Assembly (NCBI GenBank): GCA_021817625.1
Contig: JAKASY010000057.1
Span: forward strand, 1 to 8,624
DNA from: Bacillota bacterium
GTDB taxonomy: Bacteria; Bacillota_E; JAJZYS01; JAILZS01
DNA: 8,624 bases
Reading direction: 5' to 3'
In this document: in pieces, positions 1 to 7,504 of the stretch
Layout of the letters: each line of letters opens with the position of its first letter
Numbering within the stretch: position 1 is the first letter of the stretch
The notes under the pieces: generated by a model
Told to the model about the DNA's origin: nothing
Databases searched by the model: none
The model's input: the letters and a program-made list of their open reading frames with translations, nothing else
Translations under genes and position numbers: made by a program

Positions 1-1925
1 CGGTCGCCGCCCGCGAGCACGCTCGCGCCGTGGGGCGCGAACGTGGCGCCGTCGCGCTCCACGGAGACGACGACGGCGCCACCCGGCAGGCTGAGCTCGG
101 CGAGCGAGCGGCCGACGGCAGGCGAGCGCGGTCCAAGGCGGACGGCCACGAAGGCGCCGGGGTCCGCCTGCGGCGCGTCCCGTCCCGCCCGGGCGACGAG
201 GAGGGCGGTGGGGCTCGTGGCGTGGTAGAGGCGCATGAGCCCCTGGGCCGTGACCAGGCCGTCGACGCCGCCGCGGGCCGAGCGCACCGGCAGCACCTCT
301 GTGGCCGTGAGCGCCATGAGGCGGATGGCCTCGTCCACGCTGTCGGACTCCTTGAGGACGGCGGGGGCGGGCGTCGCGAACCGGCCGACCGGCGCCTGCC
401 ACAGCCCCTCGGAGGCCGCCGGCGCGAGGTCCGCGAGGCCGACGAGGGCGGCCCCTCCCTCGCCGCCGCCCTGGACCAGGAGCGCCGGCAGCCTGCCTGC
501 GGCGAGCACCCGATACGCCTCGCGCACCGGCGTGTCGGCCGGCAGGGGCGCGTGCACCGACTCCACCGCGCCGGCGACCGCCACCGCCTCGATCGGCCGC
601 ACGTCGTTGCCGCGCAGGATGCGGATCCCGCGCCGCGAGAGCCGCACCGTGTACATCGAGTCGGAGGCGAAGCGGGCGTAGCCGAAGTAGGCCACGGCGG
701 CGGCCGCCATGACGAGCACGGTGAGGCGGTAGTCGCCCGTGATCTCGAGCAGGATGGTGATGGCGACGAACGGGGCCTGCGCGGCGGCGGCGAACACCGT
801 GGCCATGCCAGCCACCGCGTACACCTGGGGGTGCGGCGCGAGCCCGGGCACGAGCGCGTGCAGGGCGATGCCATAGGCGCTGCCGAGCATTGAGCCCAGG
901 AACAGCGAGGGGGCGAACACGCCGCCCGAGCCGCCCGCGCCGATCGTCACCATGGTGGCGACGTACTTGGCGGCGAGCAGGAGGGCGAGAAGGCCGATGG
1001 GCATGCCGCCGAGCAGGGCGCGGTGCATCGTCGGGTAGCCCACGCCCAGGATCTGCGGCAGAAAGAGGCCGATGACGCCGACGAGGAGGCCGCCCGCGGC
1101 GGCGCGCGCCCACGGCGAGGCGACCAGGCGCTCGGCCAGGACCTCGGCGCCGTCCAGGCCGCGGGCGTAGGCGAGGCCGACGCCCGCCCCGAGGGCGCCA
1201 AGGGCCAGGGCGGCCAGGACGGCGATCGGCGAAGAGGGCGCGTACGACGGGATGGCGAGCACCGCGCCGCTCCCCTCGATCGCGGAGAAGGTCGCCACGC
1301 CCGCCGCCGACGCGAGGAACACGGGCACCATGGCGCCGAGGCTGTACGTGCCAAGCACGACCTCGAGGCCGAAGAAGCCGCCGGCGATCGGGGCGTTGAA
1401 CGTGGCGCCGATGCCGGCCGCGCTGCCACAGGCGAGGAGGAGGGCGATGGAGCGGTCGGGCAGGCGCAGGAGCTGGCCGAGGGTGGAGCCGAAGGCGGCG
1501 CCGATGAGGGCGATCGGACCCTCGCGCCCCACGCTGCCGCCGCTGCCGATCGTGATGGCCGGGGCGAGGATGCCGAACAGGCCGACCCTGGCGCGCAGGC
1601 GCCCGCCGCGCAGGGTGAGGGCCTCGAGGATCTGGGGGACGCCGTGCCCGCGCACCTCGCGCGCCACGGTCTGGGTGATCGTGGCCACGAGGAGCAGGCC
1701 CGCGGCGGGGGCGAGCGCCGCCGCCAGGTGGGGGAGAGGCGGCCGGAGGAGGCCTTCGGCAGCGCCGAAGGCCGCGTGCACCCAGGCGATCATCAGGCGG
1801 AAGAGCACGGCGCCGAGGCCGCCGACGACGCCGGTCGCGCCGGCCAGGGCGAGAAGCGCGAGCTCGCGCCCCGACCCCGCGAGCGCCGGGCGCGCGCGTG
1901 CCTCGTCCACGGGCGCCTGAGCCAA
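1..1925 (-). CDS. ClC-family chloride channel/transporter with CBS pair and TrkA_C-like tail (3' end cut by window)
   Basis: Membrane protein that moves chloride, either as a channel or as a Cl-/H+ exchanger; 641 complete codons are visible and the stop lies beyond the left edge. ClC signatures appear in order: filter motif GHGVP (residues 93-97, His94 where E. coli ClC has Ser107), GREGP with the gating glutamate Glu135, FNAPIAG at 176-182, GGVFAP at 334-339, and Tyr425 in MYTVRL, matching the chloride-coordinating tyrosine. After the membrane domain come two CBS repeats (about 440-575), then a TrkA_C/RCK_C-like segment (about 585 onward) still open at the edge. The internal 'proton glutamate' position (E203 in E. 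coli) is Val189. Start is TTG at 1925, chosen because GGGGGAGG (1940-1933) sits 7 nt upstream and the N-terminus then leads straight into the first helix. It diverges from hflX. Family is certain; ion mechanism is not. Confidence 0.93.
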   Translation of the reverse strand, partial: MAQAPVDEARARPALAGSGRELALLALAGATGVVGGLGAVLFRLMIAWVHAAFGAAEGLLRPPLPHLAAALAPAAGLLLVATITQTVAREVRGHGVPQILEALTLRGGRLRARVGLFGILAPAITIGSGGSVGREGPIALIGAAFGSTLGQLLRLPDRSIALLLACGSAAGIGATFNAPIAGGFFGLEVVLGTYSLGAMVPVFLASAAGVATFSAIEGSGAVLAIPSYAPSSPIAVLAALALGALGAGVGLAYARGLDGAEVLAERLVASPWARAAAGGLLVGVIGLFLPQILGVGYPTMHRALLGGMPIGLLALLLAAKYVATMVTIGAGGSGGVFAPSLFLGSMLGSAYGIALHALVPGLAPHPQVYAVAGMATVFAAAAQAPFVAITILLEITGDYRLTVLVMAAAAVAYFGYARFASDSMYTVRLSRRGIRILRGNDVRPIEAVAVAGAVESVHAPLPADTPVREAYRVLAAGRLPALLVQGGGEGGAALVGLADLAPAASEGLWQAPVGRFATPAPAVLKESDSVDEAIRLMALTATEVLPVRSARGGVDGLVTAQGLMRLYHATSPTALLVARAGRDAPQADPGAFVAVRLGPRSPAVGRSLAELSLPGGAVVVSVERDGATFAPHGASVLAGGD

Positions 1926-1932
1926 GCCGGCA

Positions 1933-1940
1933 CCTCCCCC
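1933..1940 (-). promoter_or_regulatory. Ribosome binding site fixing the TTG start of the ClC gene
   Basis: GGGGGAGG on the minus strand lies 7 nt before the TTG at 1925-1923. No ATG or GTG in this frame between here and the first membrane helix has a comparable site, so this match decides the start. Confidence 0.6.
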
Positions 1941-2027
1941 CGGGCCTCCCGGCCCGGCTCAGCCTATGCCCATCGGGGCCCGGCCTACCTTGCCACCCGG
2001 CCCGAGGCCGGCGGGCGCGATCCGCGG

Positions 2028-2033
2028 TATACT
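2028..2033 (+). promoter_or_regulatory. Possible -10 element (TATACT) of the hflX-ynbB-glnA operon
   Basis: TATACT matches TATAAT at five of six positions and stands out in a very GC-rich stretch 40 bp before the hflX start. Transcription from it would begin near 2040, just ahead of the ribosome binding site. No good -35 lies 16-18 bp upstream (the 17-bp position reads AGGCCG) and there is no extended -10 TGn, so this is a modest call. I see no GlnR/TnrA-type site (TGTNA-N7-TNACA) in 1926-2067. Confidence 0.35.
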
Positions 2034-2050
2034 GCGTCTGGCAAGTCACG

Positions 2051-2059
2051 AGGGAGGGG
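2051..2059 (+). promoter_or_regulatory. Ribosome binding site fixing the GTG start of hflX
   Basis: AGGGAGGGG lies 8 nt before GTG 2068-2070. An in-frame ATG at 1966 would add 34 residues unlike HflX N-termini, would lie upstream of the likely -10 and has no such site, so 2068 is preferred. Confidence 0.65.
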
Positions 2060-2067
2060 TCGCGGCA

Positions 2068-3342
2068 GTGGCGCTGGTCGAGGAGGGCGCGGAGCGCAGG
2101 CTCCTCGTGCTTGGCGTGGCGCGGCGCGCCCCGGCCGAGGATCCGGAGGTCGGCGCCTACTACGCCGAGCTGGAGCGGCTGGCGGCAAGCGCCGGCGCGC
2201 GCGTCGTGGAGAGGCGTGTGCAGGTGCGCAGCCGCCCCGACCCGGTGACCTACGTCGGGCCGGGGTCCGCCGAGGAGGCGGCGGCGCTCATCGCGGCCCG
2301 CGCCGACGGCGCGGAGCCGGTCACGGGCGTCCTCCTGGCGGAGGAGGTCGCGCCCAGGGTGCTGGCCGAGCTGTCCGAACGCCTGCCCGTGCCCGTCGAG
2401 GACCGCACGCGCCTCATCCTGGGCATCTTCGCCGCGCGCGCCCGCTCGGCCGAAGGCCGCCTGCAGGTCGAGCTGGCGGAGCTGACATACGAGCTGCCGC
2501 GCCTCGCGGGCAGGCGGCGGGGCCTTTCGCGCCAGGCCGGCGGCATCGGCGTGCGGGGTGGCGCCGGCGAGAGCGCGCTCGAGCTCGACCGGCGGCGCCT
2601 GCGCCGGCGCATCGCGCAGCTTAGGCGCGAGGCGGCGAGCCTGCGCGACGAGCGGGCCGAGCGCCTGGGCGCGCGCGCCGACCTGCCGCGCATCGCCCTG
2701 GTCGGCTACACCAACGCCGGCAAGACCACCCTGCTCGGGGCGCTTGCGCGCCGGGACGAGGGCGGGCGCGACCGCCTGTTCGACACGCTCGACCCGACCA
2801 CCAGGCGCATCCGCCACAGCGCGCTCGGCGAAGCCCTCCTCACCGACACCGTGGGCTTCGTGCGCGACCTGCCGCCCGGCCTGATCGACGCCTTCGAGGC
2901 GACCCTGGCCGAGGTGCGCGACGCCGACCTCCTCCTGCACGTGGTGGACGCCACGTCGCCCTCGGCGGAGGCGGAGGCGACCGCCGTGCGCGCCATCCTG
3001 GCCCGGATCGGCGCCGACCAGGTGCCCGAGATCCTGGTGGCGAGCCACGCGCCGCGTGGAGAGCTGCCGGCGCGTGCGGGCCTGCCGCCCGACGCCGTGG
3101 CGGTGGACTCCCCTTCGGGCGTCGGGCTCGACCGCCTGTTTGAGCGCATCGGCGAGGCCCTCGGAGAGGGTCGGGAGGCGGTCGTGCTCGAGGTGCCCGC
3201 GGACCGCTGGGACCTTGTGTCGTTCGCGCGCACGCGCGGGCCGGTGTCGCTCACGCAGCGCGACGACGGTGGGGTGCGCATGGTGGCGCGGCTCAGGACG
3301 GCCGACGCGGCGCGTCTGAGGCGCTCGCTCCACCGTGGCTGA
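2068..3342 (+). CDS. hflX: HflX, ribosome-associated GTPase (degenerate G4 motif)
   Basis: HflX binds 50S and 70S ribosomes and splits stalled or hibernating ribosomes, notably after heat shock. This protein is 424 aa, a normal family length. The N-terminal nucleotide-binding domain covers about 1-125, ending in EDRTRLILGIFAARA and EGRLQVELAELTYELPRL. The linker signature GGIGVRGGAGE follows at 158-168 (usually GPGE). The G domain has G1 GYTNAGKT (213-220), G2 FDTLDPTTR (238-246) and G3 DTVGF (260-264). The expected G4 NKxD is replaced by ASHAPR at 325-330, while a G5-like DSPSGVGLDRLF follows. The C-terminal domain runs to 424. The reading frame is continuous across the odd segment, so a frameshift is not the obvious cause. 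First gene of a three-gene operon; its stop overlaps the ynbB start by 8 nt. The GTG start at 2068 is set by a strong ribosome binding site. Confidence 0.95.
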   Translation: MALVEEGAERRLLVLGVARRAPAEDPEVGAYYAELERLAASAGARVVERRVQVRSRPDPVTYVGPGSAEEAAALIAARADGAEPVTGVLLAEEVAPRVLAELSERLPVPVEDRTRLILGIFAARARSAEGRLQVELAELTYELPRLAGRRRGLSRQAGGIGVRGGAGESALELDRRRLRRRIAQLRREAASLRDERAERLGARADLPRIALVGYTNAGKTTLLGALARRDEGGRDRLFDTLDPTTRRIRHSALGEALLTDTVGFVRDLPPGLIDAFEATLAEVRDADLLLHVVDATSPSAEAEATAVRAILARIGADQVPEILVASHAPRGELPARAGLPPDAVAVDSPSGVGLDRLFERIGEALGEGREAVVLEVPADRWDLVSFARTRGPVSLTQRDDGGVRMVARLRTADAARLRRSLHRG

Positions 3343-4615
3343 CGGCCGCCTGGCCGCCGCCCGGGCCCGCGCCGCGCACGCGGTCGAGCGGGCGCGGGGG
3401 CCGATCGAGGGCCGGGCCGACCGGCTCACGCTGCGCGTCCTCGCCGCCTTCCAGGCGGAGCGTCTCGCGGCCACCGACTTCTCGCCCTCGAGCGGCTACG
3501 GCTACGACGCGGTGGGGCGGGACAAGCTCGAGCGCGTATGGGCCCGCGTCCTCGGCGCCGAGGCGGCGCTCGTGCGCCCGCACATCGCCTCGGGCACGGC
3601 GGCGGTCGCCCACATGGTGTTCGGCGCCACGGCGCCGGGGGACGAGATCGTCGTGGCCACCGGGCAGCCCTACGACACCGTGGCCACCGTCCTCGAGGGC
3701 GCGCCCGGCTCGCTCGCCGAGTGGCGGGTCACAAGCCGCGTCCTGCCGTTCGCCCAGGGCACAGACCCGCGGGCTCTCGCACGCGCCCTCGGGCGGCGCA
3801 CGCGCGTGGTCCTCATCCAGCGCTCGCGCGGCTACGACACGCGCCCGGCGCTTGACGTCGGGCGCATCGCCGCCATGGCCGAGGCGGTGCACCGGGCCCG
3901 CCCCGACGCCCTCGTCGCGATCGACAACTGCTACGGCGAGTTCGTGGAGGAGCGCGAGCCCACGGCCGCAGGGGCGGACCTGGCGGCCGGGTCGTGGACC
4001 AAGAACCCGGGCGGCGGCCTCGCCACCACCGGCGGCTACGTGGCCGGCCGTGCGGCCGCCGTGGCGCGCGCGGCCGCCCGCCTCACGGCGCCCGGCCAGG
4101 GGGCGGAGGTGGGGGCCGTGCCGGAGGGCCAGCGCCTCGCCTTCCAGGGCCTGCTCATGGCGCCGGGCGCCGTGGCCCAGGCCCTGCTCGCCGGCGTATA
4201 CGCCTCCGCCCTGTTCGCCGCCCTCGGCTTCGACACCGAGCCGGCCCCGGGCGAGGGCGAGCGCTCGGACATCGTGACGAGCGTCCGGCTCGGCCGGCGC
4301 GACCTGGTGCTCGCCGCCCTCGCCGCCATCCAGGCGGCTTCGCCGGTCGATTCGGCCGCCGTGCCGGAGGCCGCGGACATGCCGGGCTACCCCGACCCGG
4401 TGGCCATGGCTGCGGGCACGTTCGTCCAGGGCGGCGGTCTCGAGCTCAGCGCCGACGCGCCCATGCGGCCCCCCTGGCAGCTGTTCGTGCAGGGCGGCCT
4501 GAGCCTGGCCGCGGCGCGCCACGCCCTCGACCGGGCGGCCGAGGCGGTGCTCGACGTGCAGTCCGAAGCGGGCGCCGACGCCCTGGAGGAGGAGGCCGCG
4601 GATGGCCGCATCTGA
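3335..4615 (+). CDS. ynbB: YnbB-like PLP-dependent protein ('aluminum resistance'/methionine gamma-lyase family)
   Basis: A 426-aa cytosolic fold-type I PLP enzyme of the YnbB family, related to cystathionine/methionine gamma-lyases. The substrate in the cell is not established, and the 'aluminum resistance' label is historical. Visible features are the N-terminal FSPSSGYGYD (about residues 49-58), HIASGTAA in the cofactor phosphate region, IDNCYGEFVE with Asp197 placed to hold the pyridine nitrogen, and SWTKNPGGG with the Schiff-base lysine Lys223, followed by the family's glycine-rich TTGGYVAG. The start is GTG at 3335, overlapping the hflX stop by 8 nt; only a weak TGAGG (3317-3321) precedes it, so translation is probably coupled to hflX. 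Its 3' end overlaps glnA by 14 nt. hflX-ynbB adjacency is conserved in Bacillota. Family assignment is firm; function is open. Confidence 0.92.
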   Translation: MADGRLAAARARAAHAVERARGPIEGRADRLTLRVLAAFQAERLAATDFSPSSGYGYDAVGRDKLERVWARVLGAEAALVRPHIASGTAAVAHMVFGATAPGDEIVVATGQPYDTVATVLEGAPGSLAEWRVTSRVLPFAQGTDPRALARALGRRTRVVLIQRSRGYDTRPALDVGRIAAMAEAVHRARPDALVAIDNCYGEFVEEREPTAAGADLAAGSWTKNPGGGLATTGGYVAGRAAAVARAAARLTAPGQGAEVGAVPEGQRLAFQGLLMAPGAVAQALLAGVYASALFAALGFDTEPAPGEGERSDIVTSVRLGRRDLVLAALAAIQAASPVDSAAVPEAADMPGYPDPVAMAAGTFVQGGGLELSADAPMRPPWQLFVQGGLSLAAARHALDRAAEAVLDVQSEAGADALEEEAADGRI

Positions 4616-5900
4616 GGCGAGTGAGGGAACCAGCGCCCTTGTCCACCTGACGTTCATGGACCTGCTCGGACTGCCCAAGGAGGTCACCGTGCCGGGCGCG
4701 CGCCTGCCGGAGGCGCTCGCGCACGGCGTGGCCTTCGACGGCAGCGCCCTCGAGGGCTTTGCCCGCACGGCCGAGGCCGACATGCGCCTTCGCCCCGACG
4801 GCGCGAGCCGGGCGCGCCTCGTGCCGCTTCCCGGGCGCGAGGCGGGCGGGCACGAGCGCCTCGTGTGCGACATCGTCCTGCCCGACGGCGCGCCCTACGA
4901 GGGCTGCCCGCGCTCGCTCCTCAGGCGGCGCGTCGCCGACCTCGAGGCGGCAGGGCTCGAGATGCGGGTGGGGGCGGAGGTCGAGTTCTTCCTCCTGCCT
5001 GCGGGCGTCGACGCCGCGGCGATCGCCGCGCCGGAGGAGGCGGCCGGCTACTTCGACGCCACCCGCTCGAGCGCCGCGGAGGCGGCGCGCGGCGACCTCG
5101 TGGTGGCCCTGGAGGGCATGGGCGTACGGGTGGAGGCGAGCCACCACGAGGTGGCCCCCGCCCAGCACGAGATCGACCTCGCGGCCACGGCGCCGCTCGC
5201 CCTGGCCGACGCCGTCGCCACCCTGCGCTGGCTGGCGCGGGCGGCCGTGCCGGCCCGGGGCCTGCGCGCCACGTTCATGCCCAAGCCGTTTGGCGGCCTG
5301 AGCGGCAGCGGCCTCCACCTCGCGCTCACCCTGCGTCGCCGCGAGGGCATGAGGACGGGCGCGAGCGCCGAGCGCTTCGCCGCCGGCGTGCTCGCCCACG
5401 CGCCCGCCCTGTGCGCGCTCGCAAACCCCATCGTGAACTCGTACAAGCGCCTGGTTCCCGGCTACGAGGCGCCCCTCTACGCCACCTGGGCGCGCCACGA
5501 CCGAAGCCCCCTCCTGCGTCTGATCGAGGACGACGGGCCGGAGGAGGGGGCGCTGCGCATCGAGTACCGCGGCCCCGACAGCGCCGCCAATCCCTATCTG
5601 CTCTTGTCCGCGCTGACCGGTTGCGGCCTGGACGGGGTGAAGCGGGAGCTTGCGCTGCCGCCCGCGGTCGAGGAGAGCCCCGGCCGCCTGCCCGGCGAGG
5701 AGCGTCGGCGCCGCGGCATCCGCCGCCTGCCGGTCGACCTGCGCGCGGCACTCGATGCGCTGAGCGCGGACGCGGTCGCGGTCGAGGCCCTGGGCGAGCG
5801 CATCGCCCAGCACCTGGCCGAAGCGCGGGCGATCGAGTGGGAGATCTACCAGGAGACCGTGCACGTGTGGGAGCGCGAGCAGTACCTGGACAGCCTCTAG
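4602..5900 (+). CDS. glnA: Glutamine synthetase, type I-alpha
   Basis: ATP-dependent condensation of glutamate and ammonia to glutamine; 432 aa, expected to form a dodecamer. The N-terminal beta-grasp holds FDGSALEGF (45-53). The catalytic domain has AEVEFF (Glu126, Glu128), HHEVAPAQHEID (181-192), MPKP (226-229), GSGLH (235-239), NSYKRLVPGYEAP with Arg283 and flap Glu289, DRSPLLRL, and RIEYRGPDSAANPYL. The C-terminus WEREQYL is standard. The adenylylation-site region of type I-beta enzymes is absent, fitting the alpha type. The N-terminus is about 15 residues shorter than B. subtilis GS, and several near-invariant spots have drifted (GSGLH for GSGMH; SPGRL where NIYxL is usual). The ATG at 4602 follows GGAGGAGGAGG (4585-4595) by 6 nt and overlaps ynbB by 14 nt. 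No glnR lies upstream, so control by a co-transcribed GlnR is not available here. Key ligands are present, so activity is likely. Confidence 0.95.
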   Translation: MAASEASEGTSALVHLTFMDLLGLPKEVTVPGARLPEALAHGVAFDGSALEGFARTAEADMRLRPDGASRARLVPLPGREAGGHERLVCDIVLPDGAPYEGCPRSLLRRRVADLEAAGLEMRVGAEVEFFLLPAGVDAAAIAAPEEAAGYFDATRSSAAEAARGDLVVALEGMGVRVEASHHEVAPAQHEIDLAATAPLALADAVATLRWLARAAVPARGLRATFMPKPFGGLSGSGLHLALTLRRREGMRTGASAERFAAGVLAHAPALCALANPIVNSYKRLVPGYEAPLYATWARHDRSPLLRLIEDDGPEEGALRIEYRGPDSAANPYLLLSALTGCGLDGVKRELALPPAVEESPGRLPGEERRRRGIRRLPVDLRAALDALSADAVAVEALGERIAQHLAEARAIEWEIYQETVHVWEREQYLDSL

Positions 5901-5958
5901 CGCGCCTGGGCCCGGAGCGACGGCGGTCGCGCGCGCTCGGACGCGCCAGTCGGCTCAT

Positions 5959-5974
5959 GGGCGGGGGCCCGCCC
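5959..5974. terminator. Weak GC-only hairpin in the convergent gap after glnA
   Basis: GGGCGG (5959-5964) and CCGCCC (5969-5974) form a perfect 6-bp stem with a 4-nt loop in the 181-bp gap between the convergent glnA and the O-antigen ligase-like gene. No T-run follows on either strand, so it is at best a weak or Rho-assisted terminator. The rest of 5901-6081 shows no supportable gene or RNA. Confidence 0.25.
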
Positions 5975-6081
5975 GCGGGCGTCGCGCCACAGGTCTGGGT
6001 CTGGCTCCTTGCCCATGGCCGCAGGGAGCACGACGTGCCGTCGACGGCGGGCCTGCTCGCGTAAGGGACCGGCCCTCGTCC

Positions 6082-7482
6082 TCAGACGCCCCGCAGGCGC
6101 AGGCGCGGGCCGAGGCGCCCGAGCGCCAGCCGCCCGGCCTCCTCGGACGTGAGCACTCCAAGGGCGAGCCACGGGTAGACGGTGAGGTTCAGCTGCTCGA
6201 AGCCGTTCGACGTGCCGGCGATCAGCGCCAGGGCGAGGAACAGGACGAACACGCCCAGGCGGTCGTCGGGCGGGGCGTGCGCGCGCAGCACCCGGAGGAA
6301 GACGCTCAGGCCCATGAGGAGGAACAGGAGCAGTCCCACGGGCCCCGTCTCGATGAGCAGGGCGGCGTAGTTGTCGTCGGCGTAGAAGCGGTGGGGCACG
6401 CCCGGCGCGCTTTGGTGGAAGACGCGCGCGGCGCCGCTGCCGAAGGTGCCGAGGCCCGTGCCGAGCGGGCGGTGGCGGGCGAGAGAGGCCGCCAGCCGCA
6501 GCGTCTCCAGGCGGCCCGCCTTGGCGGAGTGGCGGATGGTCGTGCGCGCCGTCGCCGTCACGGCGCGGTGCTTGGCATGCGGCTGGCCGACGATGCCGAC
6601 GGCCAGGAGAAGGGCGGCGAGGAAGACGCCGACGCGCTCGCCCGCGCCGCGCGCGGCGATGAAGTACACGACCATCGCCACCCCGGCCACGATCCAGGCG
6701 GTGCGGCTGTACGAGAACAGGACCATGGCCAGGAAGAAGCCGCATAGCACGAGGACCAGGGGGAGGGGCCGCAGACCGCTCGCGCGAAAGCGCGCGTAGG
6801 TGAGCACGAGCGCGATCGCCCCGAGCTCGCCGAAGATGTTCGGGTTGTTCACGAGGCCATAGGGTCGGCCACGGTTCACGGCGCTGATCGGCTCCGTCTG
6901 CCACGGTCCCGGCAAAAGGAAGTGCTGGCCGTGGCCCGTGGCCATGCCGATGAGACCCTGCAGGCCAACGACGGCGATGGCCGCGATGGCGATGGGCACG
7001 GCGCGCGGCCAGAAGTCCGCCGACGGCCCGTCACCGCTGGCCACCAGGCGGCGCACCGACGCGTAGAGCAGCCAGAACAGGAACAGGTCGCGGATCTCCA
7101 GAAGGGCGCCGCCGACGCGCACGTGGGCGTGCACCGTGGCCACAAGGCCGATGACGATGAACGCGAGTCCCCAGACTTCGATCGCGTTCAGGCCGAGCAC
7201 CGTGCGCGGGTGGAGGATCAGCACGCGCAGGGCGAGGGTGAACACGACCACGTCGGCGACGAAGTGCAGCGGCAGGGGCGAGGCCGTGGCGATGAGCGTG
7301 CGAAAGGGCATGTAGGCGAGGAGGAAGGCGAGGCCGGTCTCGGGCTCCCACACGGCGGGCAGGAGCGCCACGAGGGCCAGGGCCGACAGGCCGAGCCCGA
7401 GGGTGTGGTGGGCGTGGCCGACGAACGTGGCAGCAAGGCCAAGAACCAGCGCGACGGCCAGCCAGACGGCGCGCGGCAACAC
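6082..7482 (-). CDS. O-antigen ligase/polymerase-like (Wzy_C) membrane protein
   Basis: Polytopic inner-membrane protein of 466 aa with roughly 11-12 hydrophobic segments, in the O-antigen ligase/polymerase (Wzy_C) superfamily. Members join undecaprenyl-linked or other glycans to lipid A, proteins or growing polysaccharide. In a Gram-positive-type cell, exopolysaccharide polymerisation or protein glycosylation are the likelier roles. Evidence: NPNIFGELGAI (213-223), FSYSRTAWIVAGV (256-268), a large extracytoplasmic loop (about 300-370) with RHRPLGTGLGTFGS (337-349, the family's 'PLxGxGxGxF' block), and DNYAALLIETGPVGLL (370-385). It ends in a basic cytoplasmic tail. Start: GTG at 7482, only 2-3 nt from AGGGGAG (7491-7485); TTG at 7479 has better spacing and may be the true start. 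It begins 22 bp after the lexA stop with no visible terminator between, so it is probably co-transcribed with lexA. Substrate cannot be told from sequence. Confidence 0.85.
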   Translation of the reverse strand: MLPRAVWLAVALVLGLAATFVGHAHHTLGLGLSALALVALLPAVWEPETGLAFLLAYMPFRTLIATASPLPLHFVADVVVFTLALRVLILHPRTVLGLNAIEVWGLAFIVIGLVATVHAHVRVGGALLEIRDLFLFWLLYASVRRLVASGDGPSADFWPRAVPIAIAAIAVVGLQGLIGMATGHGQHFLLPGPWQTEPISAVNRGRPYGLVNNPNIFGELGAIALVLTYARFRASGLRPLPLVLVLCGFFLAMVLFSYSRTAWIVAGVAMVVYFIAARGAGERVGVFLAALLLAVGIVGQPHAKHRAVTATARTTIRHSAKAGRLETLRLAASLARHRPLGTGLGTFGSGAARVFHQSAPGVPHRFYADDNYAALLIETGPVGLLLFLLMGLSVFLRVLRAHAPPDDRLGVFVLFLALALIAGTSNGFEQLNLTVYPWLALGVLTSEEAGRLALGRLGPRLRLRGV

Positions 7483-7504
7483 GACTCCCCTTCCTGGACC
7501 GGGG

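Noticed and set aside
1990..1995. TTGCCA as the -35 of the hflX promoter
   Set aside because: It lies 32 bp before the TATACT -10, too far for a sigma-70-type promoter.
1023..2624. 533-codon open frame on the plus strand antisense to the ClC gene and running into hflX
   Set aside because: Low-complexity Ala/Arg/Gly/Glu translation with no domain. Real ClC and HflX frames with conserved motifs occupy the same bases. High GC makes long empty antisense frames common.
3001..3120. Frameshift or sequencing error as the cause of the missing HflX G4 motif
   Set aside because: Conserved residues before (DLLLHVVDATSP) and after (GVGLDRLFERIGEAL) are in the same frame, and neither alternative frame restores NKxD. 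Only read data could fully exclude compensating indels.
3293..4873. 526-codon minus-strand open frame opposite ynbB and glnA
   Set aside because: No recognisable motif; it is the mirror of two well-supported plus-strand genes. The same holds for the 472-codon frame at 4446-5864.
5957..6064. 35-codon plus-strand frame, and a 39-codon minus-strand frame (6016-5897), in the convergent gap
   Set aside because: Neither has a ribosome binding site or family resemblance; the second overlaps the end of glnA.
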